Origin: Parapedobacter pyrenivorans_A
Lineage (GTDB): Bacteria > Bacteroidota > Bacteroidia > Sphingobacteriales > Sphingobacteriaceae
Length of the DNA: 64,000 nucleotides
Assembly: GCF_041925275.1 (NCBI RefSeq)
Contig: NZ_JBHEUZ010000016.1
Location: 1 to 64,000, forward strand
Direction of reading: 5' to 3'
Position numbers and translations under genes: made by a program. Numbering within the stretch: the stretch's first letter is position 1; each line of letters opens with the position of its first letter. Below are positions 44,694 to 53,714 of the stretch, piece by piece. The notes beneath the pieces are model-generated. The model saw only the letters and a list, made by a program, of their open reading frames with translations. It was not told the origin of the DNA and did no database searches.

Positions 44694-45728
44694 ATGAAGA
44701 AACCCATCATCGTCATCAAATTTGGCTCAGCCTCGATTACTACGGCAGACGGGGCGGTAGACGAACAGATTATCGTGGAAATAGCGCGGCAGACGGCCAA
44801 GCTGCAGGAACATTACAACATCGTGCTCGTATCGTCCGGTGCCGTGGCGGCAGGAAAAACCTACATCCCCCGCTATAAGGGCACACTACCCGAACGCAAA
44901 GCAGCCGCAGCAATCGGCAACCCGCTGTTGGTGGGCATCTATGCCACGTATTTCAGGCCATACAAAATCGCGTTGGCACAGAGTCTCTGTGAGCGGCAGC
45001 ATTTTGCCAACCGCGACCAGTTTCTCCAATTAAAGAACACCTATGAGACCCTGTGGCGTAACCACATCATCCCCATTGCGAATGAAAACGACGTGGTGAG
45101 CAACAAGGAACTTAAATTTTCTGATAACGATGAGCTCGCTACACTCATCGCCGTAGGATTCGGCGCTGAAAAGATCCTCTTCAGCACCTCGGTGCCGGGG
45201 GTATTGGATGCCGCCGGGCAAGTGATACGCGAAATCCCATTGATCGACAAGCAAGCCCTATCGTTGGCCAGGAAAGAAAAATCGGCCGTGGGCCTCGGCG
45301 GCATGACGTCCAAGCTGAATTTCGCAAGGATAGCCAACCAACTGGGTATCGAAGCAGTCATTTTCAGCATGCGAACGGAAGATGCCATCCTGAAAGCCGT
45401 GGCAGGCACAACCGGTACCAGCTGCCGGGCCCAGCCCAAGAAAATATCATCGCGCCACAAATGGATGGCTACCGGCAGCCTCATTTCGGGCAAAGTACGG
45501 ATAGACAAAGGCGCCTTGGAAGCATTGAAAAAACGCCGCAGCCTACTCGCCGTTGGGGTCACGGAAGTAATCGGCGGCTTCATGACCGGCGAGGTGTTCC
45601 AGATCGTAGACGAACAGGGCCTCGTACATGCCGTGGCCAAATCCAAAATCGAATCGGCAGTGATCGAGAACACCGTCGACAAAAAGAATATTGAAATTGC
45701 ACATGCGGACAACATCGTCCTCTTATAA
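44694..45728 (+). CDS. proB: Glutamate 5-kinase
   Basis: A 344-residue enzyme that phosphorylates glutamate, the first step of proline synthesis. The amino-acid kinase domain has IVIKFGSASITT, VLVSSGAVAAG, PIANENDVVSNKELKF and SAVGLGGMTSKL. The C-terminal PUA domain is visible (HKWMATGSLISGKVRIDKGA ... VTEVIGGFMTGEVFQIVDEQG). The longer 370-residue form of other bacteria is slightly trimmed here. It is followed by proA after 9 bases. The 240 bases before it hold no gene I can see. Confidence 0.95.
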   Translation: MKKPIIVIKFGSASITTADGAVDEQIIVEIARQTAKLQEHYNIVLVSSGAVAAGKTYIPRYKGTLPERKAAAAIGNPLLVGIYATYFRPYKIALAQSLCERQHFANRDQFLQLKNTYETLWRNHIIPIANENDVVSNKELKFSDNDELATLIAVGFGAEKILFSTSVPGVLDAAGQVIREIPLIDKQALSLARKEKSAVGLGGMTSKLNFARIANQLGIEAVIFSMRTEDAILKAVAGTTGTSCRAQPKKISSRHKWMATGSLISGKVRIDKGALEALKKRRSLLAVGVTEVIGGFMTGEVFQIVDEQGLVHAVAKSKIESAVIENTVDKKNIEIAHADNIVLL

Positions 45729-45737
45729 CCGTACCCG

Positions 45738-46985
45738 ATGGATAGCATAAAACAACAGTTGGTACAGGCACGCCACGCGAAGAAAGCGATGAGCATGCTG
45801 ACATTGCCCCAGAAAAAACAGCTTCTGCAAGCTATTTCCGAGGTATTGGTGGCCCACAAGGACGCCATTATCGACCAGAATAAAAAGGACCTGGACCGCA
45901 TGGACCCGCAAGATCCGAAGTACGATCGGCTAATGCTTACTGGTGAACGGATCCAAGCATTGGCCGGCAGTGTAATCGACGTAGCCAACCTGGAAGACCC
46001 GACCGGGAAGATACTGCTCCAAAAAACGCTTGGAAATGGCCTGCAAATCGAAAAGCGGTCGGTAGCGCTCGGGGTGGTGGGCGTCATTTACGAATCACGG
46101 CCCAACGTGACGGTCGACGTGGTGGCTCTCTGCATCCAATCGGGCAATGTATGCCTGCTGCGCGGCGGCTCGGATGCTTGGTTTACCAACAGCTACCTCG
46201 TCTCACTCATCCGACAAGCCATCGAGGCAGCCGACATCAATCCCAACATCGTGCAGCTGCTCCCTACCGCCCGCGAGCTGATGGGCGAACTCCTCACCGC
46301 CAAGGACCATGTGGATATCTTGATTCCCCGTGGATCGCAGGCACTGATTGACTATGTGAGGGACCATGCCAAAGTACCGGTCATCGAGACCGGCGCCGGC
46401 GTATGCCACACGTACGTGGATGAAACCGCCGATCTCGATAAAGCTGCCCGCATCGTTGCCAACGCCAAGATATCGCGTCCGTCGGTCTGCAATGCGCTGG
46501 ATACCGTACTGGTGGACCAACAGGTTGCCGGCCCGTTACTCACCAAACTGGCTCCCTATTTTGCTGCACATCAGGTGGAGGTCCACGCCGATCCGCAGGC
46601 CTTCCAGCGGCTCGACGAAGTGGGCTACCCCCACTTGCGGCACGCCACAGCGGATGATTTCGGCAGGGAGTTCCTGGATTTGAAATGTTCCATCAAGGTC
46701 GTGGAGGGATTGGAGGAAGCGCTGGATCATATTGCGGATTACTCTTCCAAGCATTCCGAATGCATTGTTTCTACCAATACGGCACATATCGATGCGTTTT
46801 TGCAAACCGTAGATGCCGCCGCCGTGTATGCGAATGCATCTACCCGCTTTACCGATGGCGGCGAGTTCGGCTTGGGTGCAGAAATAGGCATTTCAACCCA
46901 AAAGCTCCATGCACGGGGCCCATTTGCGTTGGAGAAACTCGTTACCGAAAAATGGCTGGTGATGGGCGACGGTCAAATCCGGTAA
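45738..46985 (+). CDS. proA: Glutamate-5-semialdehyde dehydrogenase (gamma-glutamyl phosphate reductase)
   Basis: A 415-residue NADPH-dependent reductase, the second step of proline synthesis, acting on the unstable product of ProB. Family features are GVIYESRPNVTVDVVALCIQSGN, LRGGSDAWFTN, ELLTAKDHVDILIPRGSQALI, the catalytic Cys region KISRPSVCNALDTVLV, and the ending FGLGAEIGISTQKLHARGPFAL. Length and order match proBA operons. Confidence 0.96.
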   Translation: MDSIKQQLVQARHAKKAMSMLTLPQKKQLLQAISEVLVAHKDAIIDQNKKDLDRMDPQDPKYDRLMLTGERIQALAGSVIDVANLEDPTGKILLQKTLGNGLQIEKRSVALGVVGVIYESRPNVTVDVVALCIQSGNVCLLRGGSDAWFTNSYLVSLIRQAIEAADINPNIVQLLPTARELMGELLTAKDHVDILIPRGSQALIDYVRDHAKVPVIETGAGVCHTYVDETADLDKAARIVANAKISRPSVCNALDTVLVDQQVAGPLLTKLAPYFAAHQVEVHADPQAFQRLDEVGYPHLRHATADDFGREFLDLKCSIKVVEGLEEALDHIADYSSKHSECIVSTNTAHIDAFLQTVDAAAVYANASTRFTDGGEFGLGAEIGISTQKLHARGPFALEKLVTEKWLVMGDGQIR

Positions 46986-47462
46986 ACCGGAGGCCGATCG
47001 ATGGCGCGGTATCCTAGCCCATTCCACAAACCGCCCACTTCAGCACGAATAGGGGCCGTCACATCGGATTGCCCCTGCGCCTTACCCTTATCGAAAGGGG
47101 ATTTGCACATCAATCAATAACAATGGGATTGCGGCTCGTTTGTATTCCAGCATGCTTTCTAAGTCCTCTGACGGAGAAACGAGCAGGAGTAAAAACTCGC
47201 TTCTTTGCTGCTGATAAGGTGGTGTTTAGTGGAGTAGGCTGTTTTTTCTGTGGCCGCTGGTCTAAAATTTCTTCGATCATGTCAATGTTAAGATTATGTA
47301 AATGTATCGTACCTAATATGTACTGCAAAGGTACGCTTTACAACCTTACCATTTGTATGCTTAGTGTCATTATTACACACTTAATGATTGTTTTATATCA
47401 ATATGATTTACAGCAATTTTATAGCGTCATTTAAAGGTGTATGAAGGAAACAAAAATGCAAT
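46986..47462. other. Intergenic region after proA, no confident gene
   Basis: About 480 bases. A 72-codon minus-strand frame (47110-47328) reads DMIEEILDQRPQKKQ and RFSVRGLRKHAG; it is protein-like in places but has no family and no clear start signal. A plus-strand frame of 121 codons overlaps it and looks like antisense. The right half is AT-rich. No RNA gene or repeat is recognised. Confidence 0.35.
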
Positions 47463-48194
47463 TCAGCCCTTGTCTTCGTTCCAATAGTAACTATCAGGAT
47501 ATATCCTTTTCCCAAAGACCGCGGTACCGATTCTCAGGATGGTAGCACCTTCTGCGATGGCTATCTCCAAGTCATTGCTCATACCCATCGATAACTCTTT
47601 CATTTCTACGTTTGGAATTTTTGAAGCAATGATCTGTTGTTGGATGTCCTTAAGCAGGCGAAAACACCTACGCACGTTATGAGCTTCCGCACTCAACAAG
47701 CCGATGGTCATCAACCCTCTTACCTTCAGCGTGCCTAACTGGGCTATTTGTTTTACGATCGCTAGCGCATGGTCGGGGCTTACGCCAAATTTGCTTTCTT
47801 CAAATGACGTGTTTACTTGGATCAATACGTCGAGGGTTTTGTTTTCAAACTGTAGCCGTTGGTGTAGTTTTTCCGCCAAATCAAAGCGGTCAAGGGAATG
47901 GATGCAGGCGATGTTGTACTTTAAAAGGTCTTTGATTTTATTGGTTTGCAAATGCCCGATAAAATGATTGGTATGTGGAACAGCCTCTAAGGCTGCGAAT
48001 TTTTCCTTGAGTTCCTGTACTTTGTTTTCAGCGATCAATGTGTAGCCTGCATTCAAGGCTGTTTTGATACGCTCGGAAGATACGGTTTTGGTTGCCAGCA
48101 ATAATTTTACGTCGCTTGGATTTCGGTTGCTTTCATTGCAGGCTTTGCTTATCCGTTCTTTGATCAGCGAGAGATTGTGTAAAATTTCATTCAT
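47463..48194 (-). CDS. YggS/PLPBP-family pyridoxal-phosphate-binding protein
   Basis: A 243-residue protein from the ATG at 48194, which overlaps the marR stop by four bases (ATGA). The PLP lysine lies in LLLATKTVSSERIK; the family motifs IAENKVQELKEK, HFIGHLQTNK and KELSMGMSNDLEIAIAEGATILRIGTAVFG are all present. This is a single-domain fold-type III protein that manages cellular PLP and lacks known enzymatic activity. Coupling to a MarR regulator is unusual for yggS and places it under the operator described at 49157-49175. Confidence 0.94.
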   Translation of the reverse strand: MNEILHNLSLIKERISKACNESNRNPSDVKLLLATKTVSSERIKTALNAGYTLIAENKVQELKEKFAALEAVPHTNHFIGHLQTNKIKDLLKYNIACIHSLDRFDLAEKLHQRLQFENKTLDVLIQVNTSFEESKFGVSPDHALAIVKQIAQLGTLKVRGLMTIGLLSAEAHNVRRCFRLLKDIQQQIIASKIPNVEMKELSMGMSNDLEIAIAEGATILRIGTAVFGKRIYPDSYYWNEDKG

Positions 48195-48802
48195 ACCTCG
48201 GTTTTGTGTTCTGGACAATCAATTCGCAAATCCGCAACGTGCAGTTGATGGTTAAGTAATTTGCAGAAATGCCCTTTCCCTTCGTCTGATGATCGATAAT
48301 AAGCGCACGACATACACATCCGATTAATGGTAATCACTTCGGAATTGTTTAAATGCCGTATGATGTTGAGTAAACTCAACAGCAAATTTTCTTTATCGTC
48401 TTCATGTAATTTGTCAATCGGTGTACGGATTTCTTTCGTGAACAGCGAGGTTTCATTGGCTATATCCTGCCCCTTTTTTGTTAGGTTGATAACATAGCTT
48501 CTTGTATCGTGTTGCTCATATTCTTTGGTTATCAAATCCTTTTGTTCCAAGGTTTTGATTGTGTCGCTAATCGTAGCTTTGGTCATATTAAATTCGTGTG
48601 CCAAATAACTTACTTTTCTTTTGCCTTCGCTGTGATAAAGCAAAAAAACCAACACCTGGACCTGAATAGGGCTTAAGGAAAATTTCTTGCTTTCCTGCCA
48701 TAGCAACACGCGGAAAGCCTGGGCAATCCGTTCCAACGATGCCACTATTTTGCTTTCAATGCTGTTATTCTGATGCGCTAAATCAAAATCGGATTTGTTC
48801 AT
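48191..48802 (-). CDS. MarR-family regulator with C-terminal Cys motif
   Basis: A 203-residue regulator from the ATG at 48802. The winged-helix core is VQVLVFLLYHSEGKRKVSYLAHEFNMTKATISDTIKTLEQKDLITKEYEQHDTRSYVINLTKKG in shortened form: helix-turn-helix YLAHEFNMTKATISDTIK and wing DTRSYVINL. After the usual dimer helix there is an extra tail of about 45 residues with MCMSCAYY, GHFCKLL and DCPEH, four Cys that could bind zinc or an iron-sulfur cluster. It probably represses its own operon and the neighbouring thioredoxin gene through the GTTAG-N5-CTAAC sites. Confidence 0.9.
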   Translation of the reverse strand: MNKSDFDLAHQNNSIESKIVASLERIAQAFRVLLWQESKKFSLSPIQVQVLVFLLYHSEGKRKVSYLAHEFNMTKATISDTIKTLEQKDLITKEYEQHDTRSYVINLTKKGQDIANETSLFTKEIRTPIDKLHEDDKENLLLSLLNIIRHLNNSEVITINRMCMSCAYYRSSDEGKGHFCKLLNHQLHVADLRIDCPEHKTEV

Positions 48803-48852
48803 ATTGTTTGGATGCAACGTTAATTCATTACCATGGTTGCCTGTAACACCTT

Positions 48853-49116
48853 TTAGCCGCAATTTTCCATTTCATAAATGAAATAGCCTTTTTGCCTGAT
48901 TTCATTTTCCCAATGCGGCTCTACCGTTTCAATATGGCAAAACCTGCATTCCGCTGACGTAAGCGATTGCCCCTGCTGCCCTTTCATTTTGAGATATTCA
49001 CGACCATAATTGTAAATTATGGATGCATCAACTATCTCTTTGGGTGCGATAATATCAAAGTGCATTACGATACCGTCCTTTTTTGTTACATACGTGTCCC
49101 AGACTGCTACCTGCAT
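48853..49116 (-). CDS. DUF2024-family protein
   Basis: An 87-residue protein beginning MQVAVWDTYVTKKDGIVMHFDI, the DUF2024 signature, and containing AECRFCHIETVEPHWENEI, a CxxC plus His site that may bind metal. It is the first gene of the DUF2024-marR-yggS unit; a MarR-type operator overlaps its -7 element. Function unknown. Confidence 0.9.
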   Translation of the reverse strand: MQVAVWDTYVTKKDGIVMHFDIIAPKEIVDASIIYNYGREYLKMKGQQGQSLTSAECRFCHIETVEPHWENEIRQKGYFIYEMENCG

Positions 49117-49156
49117 TTTTTATTGTATTGTATGTTTTAAAAATTAAAATGCCCCA

Positions 49157-49175
49157 CAAAGTTAGAAAGCCTAAC
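49157..49175 (-). promoter_or_regulatory. Promoter with overlapping MarR-type operator of the DUF2024-marR-yggS unit
   Basis: CAAAGTTA (49157-49164) is TAACTTTG on the minus strand, a perfect -7 element, 41 bases upstream of the DUF2024 start. It overlaps the inverted repeat GTTAG-AAAGC-CTAAC (49161-49175). A bound repressor would block RNA polymerase directly. Confidence 0.6.
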
Positions 49176-49329
49176 TAAAATGAAGGATTCTTTTTATTTC
49201 ACGTTGTATGGTAAGGTCAAATTTTTGGATAAAACGCTAAAAATCGTACGACTGCCCAAACGATTTGCATTTATCCCAAGCGAACGAATTGAATTTCATT
49301 TTCTGATCTTTGAATGTTAACCAACAAAA

Positions 49330-49360
49330 CCCAATAAGTTAGGATAACTAACTTATTGGG
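49330..49360 (-). terminator. Perfect 13-base-arm hairpin with embedded operator core
   Basis: Arms CCCAATAAGTTAG (49330-49342) and CTAACTTATTGGG (49348-49360) pair perfectly around a 5-base spacer. On the minus strand it begins 12 bases after the thioredoxin-like gene and is followed by TTTTG, so it is a plausible terminator. Its centre is the same 15 bases, GTTAGTTATCCTAAC, as the operator at 49655-49669. Confidence 0.6.
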
Positions 49361-49371
49361 TTAAAAAAATT

Positions 49372-49605
49372 TCAACCTTTTACGTCAGCCATGGAAGCAC
49401 CGAAGTTGATGTGCAACACATTTCCGTTTGGTGTAACCAACGCCGGAACAGATTTGACACCTGCTTTTTCTGCCTCCTCAATCCTACTCCGTACCTCGCC
49501 AATGTGAACTACTTCTACCTTGTCTGCACCGATGAGGTTGATAATGTCGTGCTCTGCGCTTACACAAACAGGGCACCCCGCGTGATAGAAAACTGATTTT
49601 GCCAT
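49372..49605 (-). CDS. Thioredoxin/glutaredoxin-like CxxC protein
   Basis: A 77-residue protein with the active-site motif YHAGCPVCVSAE near the N-terminus and a cis-Pro loop GVKSVPALVTPNG, ending in INFGASMADV. Both elements define a small thioredoxin-fold oxidoreductase. It is monocistronic, ended by the strong hairpin at 49330-49360, and preceded by a promoter covered by the MarR-type operator. A redox role linked to the Cys-containing MarR regulator is inference. Confidence 0.88.
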   Translation of the reverse strand: MAKSVFYHAGCPVCVSAEHDIINLIGADKVEVVHIGEVRSRIEEAEKAGVKSVPALVTPNGNVLHINFGASMADVKG

Positions 49606-49646
49606 TTTAAACTAACTTTATTGGTTCCGTAGCAATATTGCTTGGG

Positions 49647-49671
49647 CAAATATAGTTAGTTATCCTAACTA
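49647..49671 (-). promoter_or_regulatory. Promoter and MarR-type operator of the thioredoxin-like gene
   Basis: CAAATATA (49647-49654) is TATATTTG on the minus strand, a perfect -7 element 42 bases upstream of the gene. It abuts the inverted repeat TAGTTAG-TTATC-CTAACTA (49653-49671), which shares GTTAG-N5-CTAAC with the other two sites. The LOG-family gene starts 74 bases away on the plus strand and may be controlled by the same site. Confidence 0.6.
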
Positions 49672-49744
49672 ATACAAAGGAAATTTTCAACATTTGCTTT
49701 TCGGGTTCTTTCTACACCACGTTGAATGTTGAAATTTGGGGAAT

Positions 49745-50332
49745 ATGGAAATAAACAGGATAACCGTATTCTGTGGCTCCAGCTATGGAACCGAAAGGAT
49801 ATACGAAGAACAGGCTCTCCAACTGGGGAAAAAACTGGCGGCAGAAAATATAGAACTGGTGTATGGCGGTGCAAACGTAGGGTTGATGGGAAAGGTGGCA
49901 GATGGCGTAATCAACAACAAAGGAAGAGCTATTGGGGTATTACCACATTTTTTAAAGGATAAGGAAATAGCGCATAAAAATCTTACCGAACTCATCCTGG
50001 TCGAAACCATGCATCAAAGAAAAAAAAAGATGGACGAGCTTTCTGATGGGGTGATCGCGTTGCCCGGGGGATTCGGCACATTGGAAGAGCTTTTTGAAAT
50101 GCTGACTTGGGCGCAACTGGGGCTTCACAAGAAACCGATCGCCGTACTGAATGTCAATGGCTTTTTTGACGAACTGCTGCTATTTATGAAGACAATGGTA
50201 AAAAAGGGATTTCTTAAGCAAATCAACTTTGATATGCTGATCGTGAGTGGAAACATACCCGGACTGCTGGAAAAGATGAAAAACTACAAAGCACCTGATG
50301 TGGGGAAATGGATAAGGAAGGATAACGTCTAA
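49745..50332 (+). CDS. LOG-family (TIGR00730) nucleoside-5'-monophosphate phosphoribohydrolase-like protein
   Basis: A 195-residue protein from the ATG at 49745 (MEINRITVFCGSSYG). The family motifs are VYGGANVGLMGKVADG and PGGFGTLEELFEMLTWAQLG, plus the Arg in MHQRKKKMDEL. LOG proteins release the base from N6-modified or plain nucleoside 5'-monophosphates. The gene is divergent from the thioredoxin-like gene across the MarR-type operator. Confidence 0.93.
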   Translation: MEINRITVFCGSSYGTERIYEEQALQLGKKLAAENIELVYGGANVGLMGKVADGVINNKGRAIGVLPHFLKDKEIAHKNLTELILVETMHQRKKKMDELSDGVIALPGGFGTLEELFEMLTWAQLGLHKKPIAVLNVNGFFDELLLFMKTMVKKGFLKQINFDMLIVSGNIPGLLEKMKNYKAPDVGKWIRKDNV

Positions 50333-50629
50333 CACAAACCATAATTGAACGATTAAGCGCTGTTAAAAGCCCCATAGAACCTACCCTAGGCTTCTTGGCG
50401 ACGCATATCCGAGCATCATCCCCATTATAGTTGGAACAGCACTTGACTTGTTTACCATCTACTTTTAAAAAATTATCGCAAACGGAGGACTGACGTGCAA
50501 GGATAATTTGTATACTTGCAAACTCAACACAATAGGCAAAGCATGTAAAATAGCTTCTTTCAGGCAGAAAAAAAAGGACAACCGGTTGATACCCAACCCA
50601 ACGTTTCATTGGCTCTATAGAAAGAAATC
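50333..50629 (+). other. Leader region of the ABC-F gene
   Basis: Nearly 300 bases without a gene. TATACTTG (50512-50519) is one mismatch from the -7 consensus and would give a leader of about 100 bases before the ABC-F start. Long leaders before ABC-F resistance genes sometimes attenuate transcription, but I see no convincing leader peptide or terminator here. Confidence 0.3.
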
Positions 50630-52216
50630 ATGCTTATTGCACAAGACCTCTCATATACACATCCCAACAGAGATTTACTGTTTGAAAACATAAATTTCAA
50701 AGTAAACGACCACGAAAAAATAGCCCTGGTAGGAAATAACGGCATTGGTAAATCTACCTTTCTGAAAATCGCTGCAGGGCAATTAAGACCGTCAAACGGC
50801 CAAATACACCTGGCCGCAGAACCGTATTACGTTCCGCAAATTTTCGGGCAATTCAGTCAGTTGACGATTGCAAGTGCCTTGCGAATCGAAGACAAACTGA
50901 ACGCTTTGAAGGAAATCCTGGACGGCAATACGAGCGAAGAAAATTTCAACTTGCTGGGGGACGATTGGACGATAGAGGACCGATGCAGAGAGGCGCTGAG
51001 TCAATGGCGAATGACCGGTTTGGATTTATCTCAAAAAATGACAGCATTAAGCGGCGGACAAAAAATGAAGGTTCTTCTCGCCGGAATTTCCATCCATCGA
51101 CCTGAATTGGTGCTGTTGGACGAACCAAGCAATCACCTGGATACTTCGGGCAGACAACTTTTGTATGATTTTATTCATTCCACCAAAAGCACATTGATTG
51201 TGGTAAGCCACGATAGGACGTTGCTAAACCTGTTGGGCACCGTTTGCGAATTGGGCCGCCAAGGAATTAAAGTGTACGGCGGTAGCTACGATTTTTACAA
51301 AGAACAGAAACAAATTGAGAGCAATGCGTTGAGCCAAGACATCCACAGTAACGAGAAAGCATTGCGGAAAGCAAAGGAAAAAGAACGGGAAACGGCAGTA
51401 CGGCAGCAAAAGCTGGACAGTCGTGGAAAAGGCAAACAAGAAAAAGCGGGGGTTTCCCGCATCATGATGAATACGTTAAGGAACAATGCTGAAAACAGCA
51501 CGTCGAAACTCAAAAATGTCCATGCAGGCAAAATCAGCGGGATTTCGCAAAAACTACACGAATTGCGTGCATCCGTGCCTGACGCTGATAAAATGAAATT
51601 CGGGTTTCATGACACAGCCCTGCATAAAGGAAAAAATCTCTTCATAGCAACGGATATCAACGTTGTATACCATACAAAACCTGTTTGGAAAGATAACTTA
51701 ACCCTTCAAATTACAAGTGGTGAACGCATTGCACTGAATGGTGCAAATGGCTCGGGAAAAACGACATTGATCAAATTGATTTTAGGGCATCTTGAAGCAC
51801 AGACGGGAACCATTTATAGGGCAGACAAAAAAGCGGTTTACATCGACCAAGACTACTCCTTGCTTGACGACACATTGAAGGTTTATGAACAAGCCCAACA
51901 GTTCAACACGTCGGCTCTACAGGAACATGAAGTAAAAATAAGGCTGAACCGCTTTCTATTTGCACAAGAGGGTTGGGATAAACCTTGCTCTGCACTGAGC
52001 GGCGGCGAAAGGATGCGTTTGCTGCTTTGCTGTTTGACTATCGGCAACCAATCGCCCGACATGATCGTCTTGGACGAGCCGACCAATAACCTGGACATTC
52101 AGAATATTGACATCTTAACCGCCGCCATCAATGAGTATCAAGGTACGTTGGTCGTTGTTTCGCACGATGCGTATTTTCTGGAGGAAATAAATATAAACCG
52201 GACCCTAAAGCTTTAG
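50630..52216 (+). CDS. ABC-F-type ATP-binding protein
   Basis: A 528-residue soluble protein with two ABC domains and no membrane segment. Domain 1: Walker A GNNGIGKST, signature LSGGQKMK, Walker B LVLLDEPSNHLD. Domain 2: Walker A GANGSGKTT, signature LSGGERMR, Walker B MIVLDEPTNNLD. Between them is a charged, coiled linker (KALRKAKEKERETAVRQQKLDSRGKG), the part that reaches into the ribosome in ABC-F factors. Members either protect ribosomes from antibiotics or assist translation. The branch resembles the Lsa/Msr/Sal-like group more than EttA, but resistance cannot be concluded from sequence. Confidence 0.9.
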   Translation: MLIAQDLSYTHPNRDLLFENINFKVNDHEKIALVGNNGIGKSTFLKIAAGQLRPSNGQIHLAAEPYYVPQIFGQFSQLTIASALRIEDKLNALKEILDGNTSEENFNLLGDDWTIEDRCREALSQWRMTGLDLSQKMTALSGGQKMKVLLAGISIHRPELVLLDEPSNHLDTSGRQLLYDFIHSTKSTLIVVSHDRTLLNLLGTVCELGRQGIKVYGGSYDFYKEQKQIESNALSQDIHSNEKALRKAKEKERETAVRQQKLDSRGKGKQEKAGVSRIMMNTLRNNAENSTSKLKNVHAGKISGISQKLHELRASVPDADKMKFGFHDTALHKGKNLFIATDINVVYHTKPVWKDNLTLQITSGERIALNGANGSGKTTLIKLILGHLEAQTGTIYRADKKAVYIDQDYSLLDDTLKVYEQAQQFNTSALQEHEVKIRLNRFLFAQEGWDKPCSALSGGERMRLLLCCLTIGNQSPDMIVLDEPTNNLDIQNIDILTAAINEYQGTLVVVSHDAYFLEEININRTLKL

Positions 52217-52320
52217 GACAATGCTTAGCAAGTAATTAGGTATCATGATCGGCGTTAAAAGATGAGTGTGGGTATTTGTAATCCACCGGATTTCGCTATT
52301 TTAGGCCCGTTCCATTTTCA

Positions 52321-52326
52321 AGGAGG
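52321..52326 (+). promoter_or_regulatory. Strong Shine-Dalgarno site of the permease gene
   Basis: AGGAGG lies 11 bases before the ATG at 52338 and supports that start. Such strong sites are uncommon in this phylum. Confidence 0.6.
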
Positions 52327-52337
52327 AGCCTATATTT

Positions 52338-53618
52338 ATGAGCAAAAAATCAATTTTCATCAAAGACGGTGTAAATTACACCACCTCGTTCATGGCGATC
52401 AGCGTGCTGTTCCTCACCTGGGGCATTGCGCATGGCTTATTGGATACGCTTGACAAGAATTTCCAAGAACTCTTGCATTTGAAGAAATGGCAGTCTAGCT
52501 TTATCCAAGTTTCGCTCTACGGCGCCTACTTTTGCATGGCCATACCGGCAGGCCTGTATACAAAAAAATACGGCTATAAGAAAGGGATCATCTTTGGGTT
52601 GAGCCTTTTCGGCATCGGGGCGTTACTCGCGGCAGGCACAGCACCGTTACAGTCATTTGTACTTTTTTTATTCTGCTTGTTGGTGATCGGCGCAGGCCTA
52701 GCCACGTTAGAAACGGGTGCCAACCCCTACACCACCAAGTTGGGCCCACCCGAGTCCGCCGAAAGACGGATCAACATTGCACAGTCTTTCAACGGCTTTG
52801 CGTGGGTAATAGGTCCGTTGATCGCCTTATCTATTTATGGCAACCGCAGCCATGTGGAAGGCGAGAAAATGATCTCCATTATCCTCCCCTTTGCCATCAT
52901 TGGATTATCCGTTCTTGCAATTGCCTTTGTTTTTTCAAGGCTAAAGCTACCTAAAATCGACGAGGAAGATTTAATGCATGCCCATGGGGCCGCGCCAACG
53001 CCGGGTGGCGACATGGAGATTTCGGATCCTTCGCACCCAGGTTATATCTCAAAGAAACCGTTGTGGCAAAACAGGCATTTCAAACTAGGGGTTGCTTCGC
53101 AGGCCTGTTATGTAGCAGCCCAAACCGGTGTTTTCAGCTACCTCATCAATTTTGTGACGGACCACGATATGCACCCGAACTTTGACGTGCAATACGGCCC
53201 TTATTTTTTATCGCTGGGCTTCTTTCTATTCATGATGGGCCGTTTTTCTGGCAGTGCATTGATGAGGTATTTTAAACCTTCACGCATGTTGGCCCTTTAT
53301 GCACTCATGGTATGTGCCCTATTGCCCGTCATATCGTTAAAATTGGGATGGATTTCGTTCGTTTCCCTATACGGCGTGTTTTTTTTCATGTCCATCATGT
53401 TTCCCACCATATTTGCCCTGGCCATCAGAAGCCTGGGCACGCATACCAAGCAAGGAGCCTCCTTTTTGGTGATGGCTGTGGGTGGCGGAGCGGTCTTCCC
53501 GCCAATAATGGGTTATGTGGCCGACCTATACGGCATGGCGGCGGGCTTTTTCGTTCCCATCCCGCTATTTGCCTTCATTGCTTACTATGCCATCGAAGGG
53601 CACAGAATCAAGGCGTAA
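52338..53618 (+). CDS. FucP-type sugar/H+ symporter (MFS)
   Basis: A 426-residue transporter with 12 predicted helices. It starts with a soluble stretch, then YTTSFMAISVLFLTWGIAHGLLDTLDKNFQ, the FucP-family opening. Other features are LYTKKYGYKKGIIFGL, ETGANPYTTKLGPPESAERRINIAQSFNGFAW and the C-terminal half QACYVAAQTGVFSYLINF. Family members carry L-fucose, glucose/galactose or related sugars by proton symport. It lies beside convergent sugar-dehydrogenase-type genes, suggesting a role in uptake of released sugars. Confidence 0.93.
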   Translation: MSKKSIFIKDGVNYTTSFMAISVLFLTWGIAHGLLDTLDKNFQELLHLKKWQSSFIQVSLYGAYFCMAIPAGLYTKKYGYKKGIIFGLSLFGIGALLAAGTAPLQSFVLFLFCLLVIGAGLATLETGANPYTTKLGPPESAERRINIAQSFNGFAWVIGPLIALSIYGNRSHVEGEKMISIILPFAIIGLSVLAIAFVFSRLKLPKIDEEDLMHAHGAAPTPGGDMEISDPSHPGYISKKPLWQNRHFKLGVASQACYVAAQTGVFSYLINFVTDHDMHPNFDVQYGPYFLSLGFFLFMMGRFSGSALMRYFKPSRMLALYALMVCALLPVISLKLGWISFVSLYGVFFFMSIMFPTIFALAIRSLGTHTKQGASFLVMAVGGGAVFPPIMGYVADLYGMAAGFFVPIPLFAFIAYYAIEGHRIKA

Positions 53619-53654
53619 TAAAAGACAGATCAGCGGTTGCCCACAACCAAAGGC

Positions 53655-53686
53655 AAAAAAAATGAGCAAAGGCACCCTTGCTCATT
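53655..53686 (-). terminator. Intrinsic terminator of the ThuA-dehydrogenase gene
   Basis: On the minus strand AATGAGCAA and TTGCTCATT (53678-53686 and 53661-53669) pair over 9 bases with an 8-base loop and are followed by a run of eight T. It lies 28 bases after the stop of the gene that ends at 53715, and also 43 bases after the convergent permease gene. Confidence 0.75.
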
Positions 53687-53714
53687 CTATTAGTCATGGA
53701 AGCCTTATCGGCTA

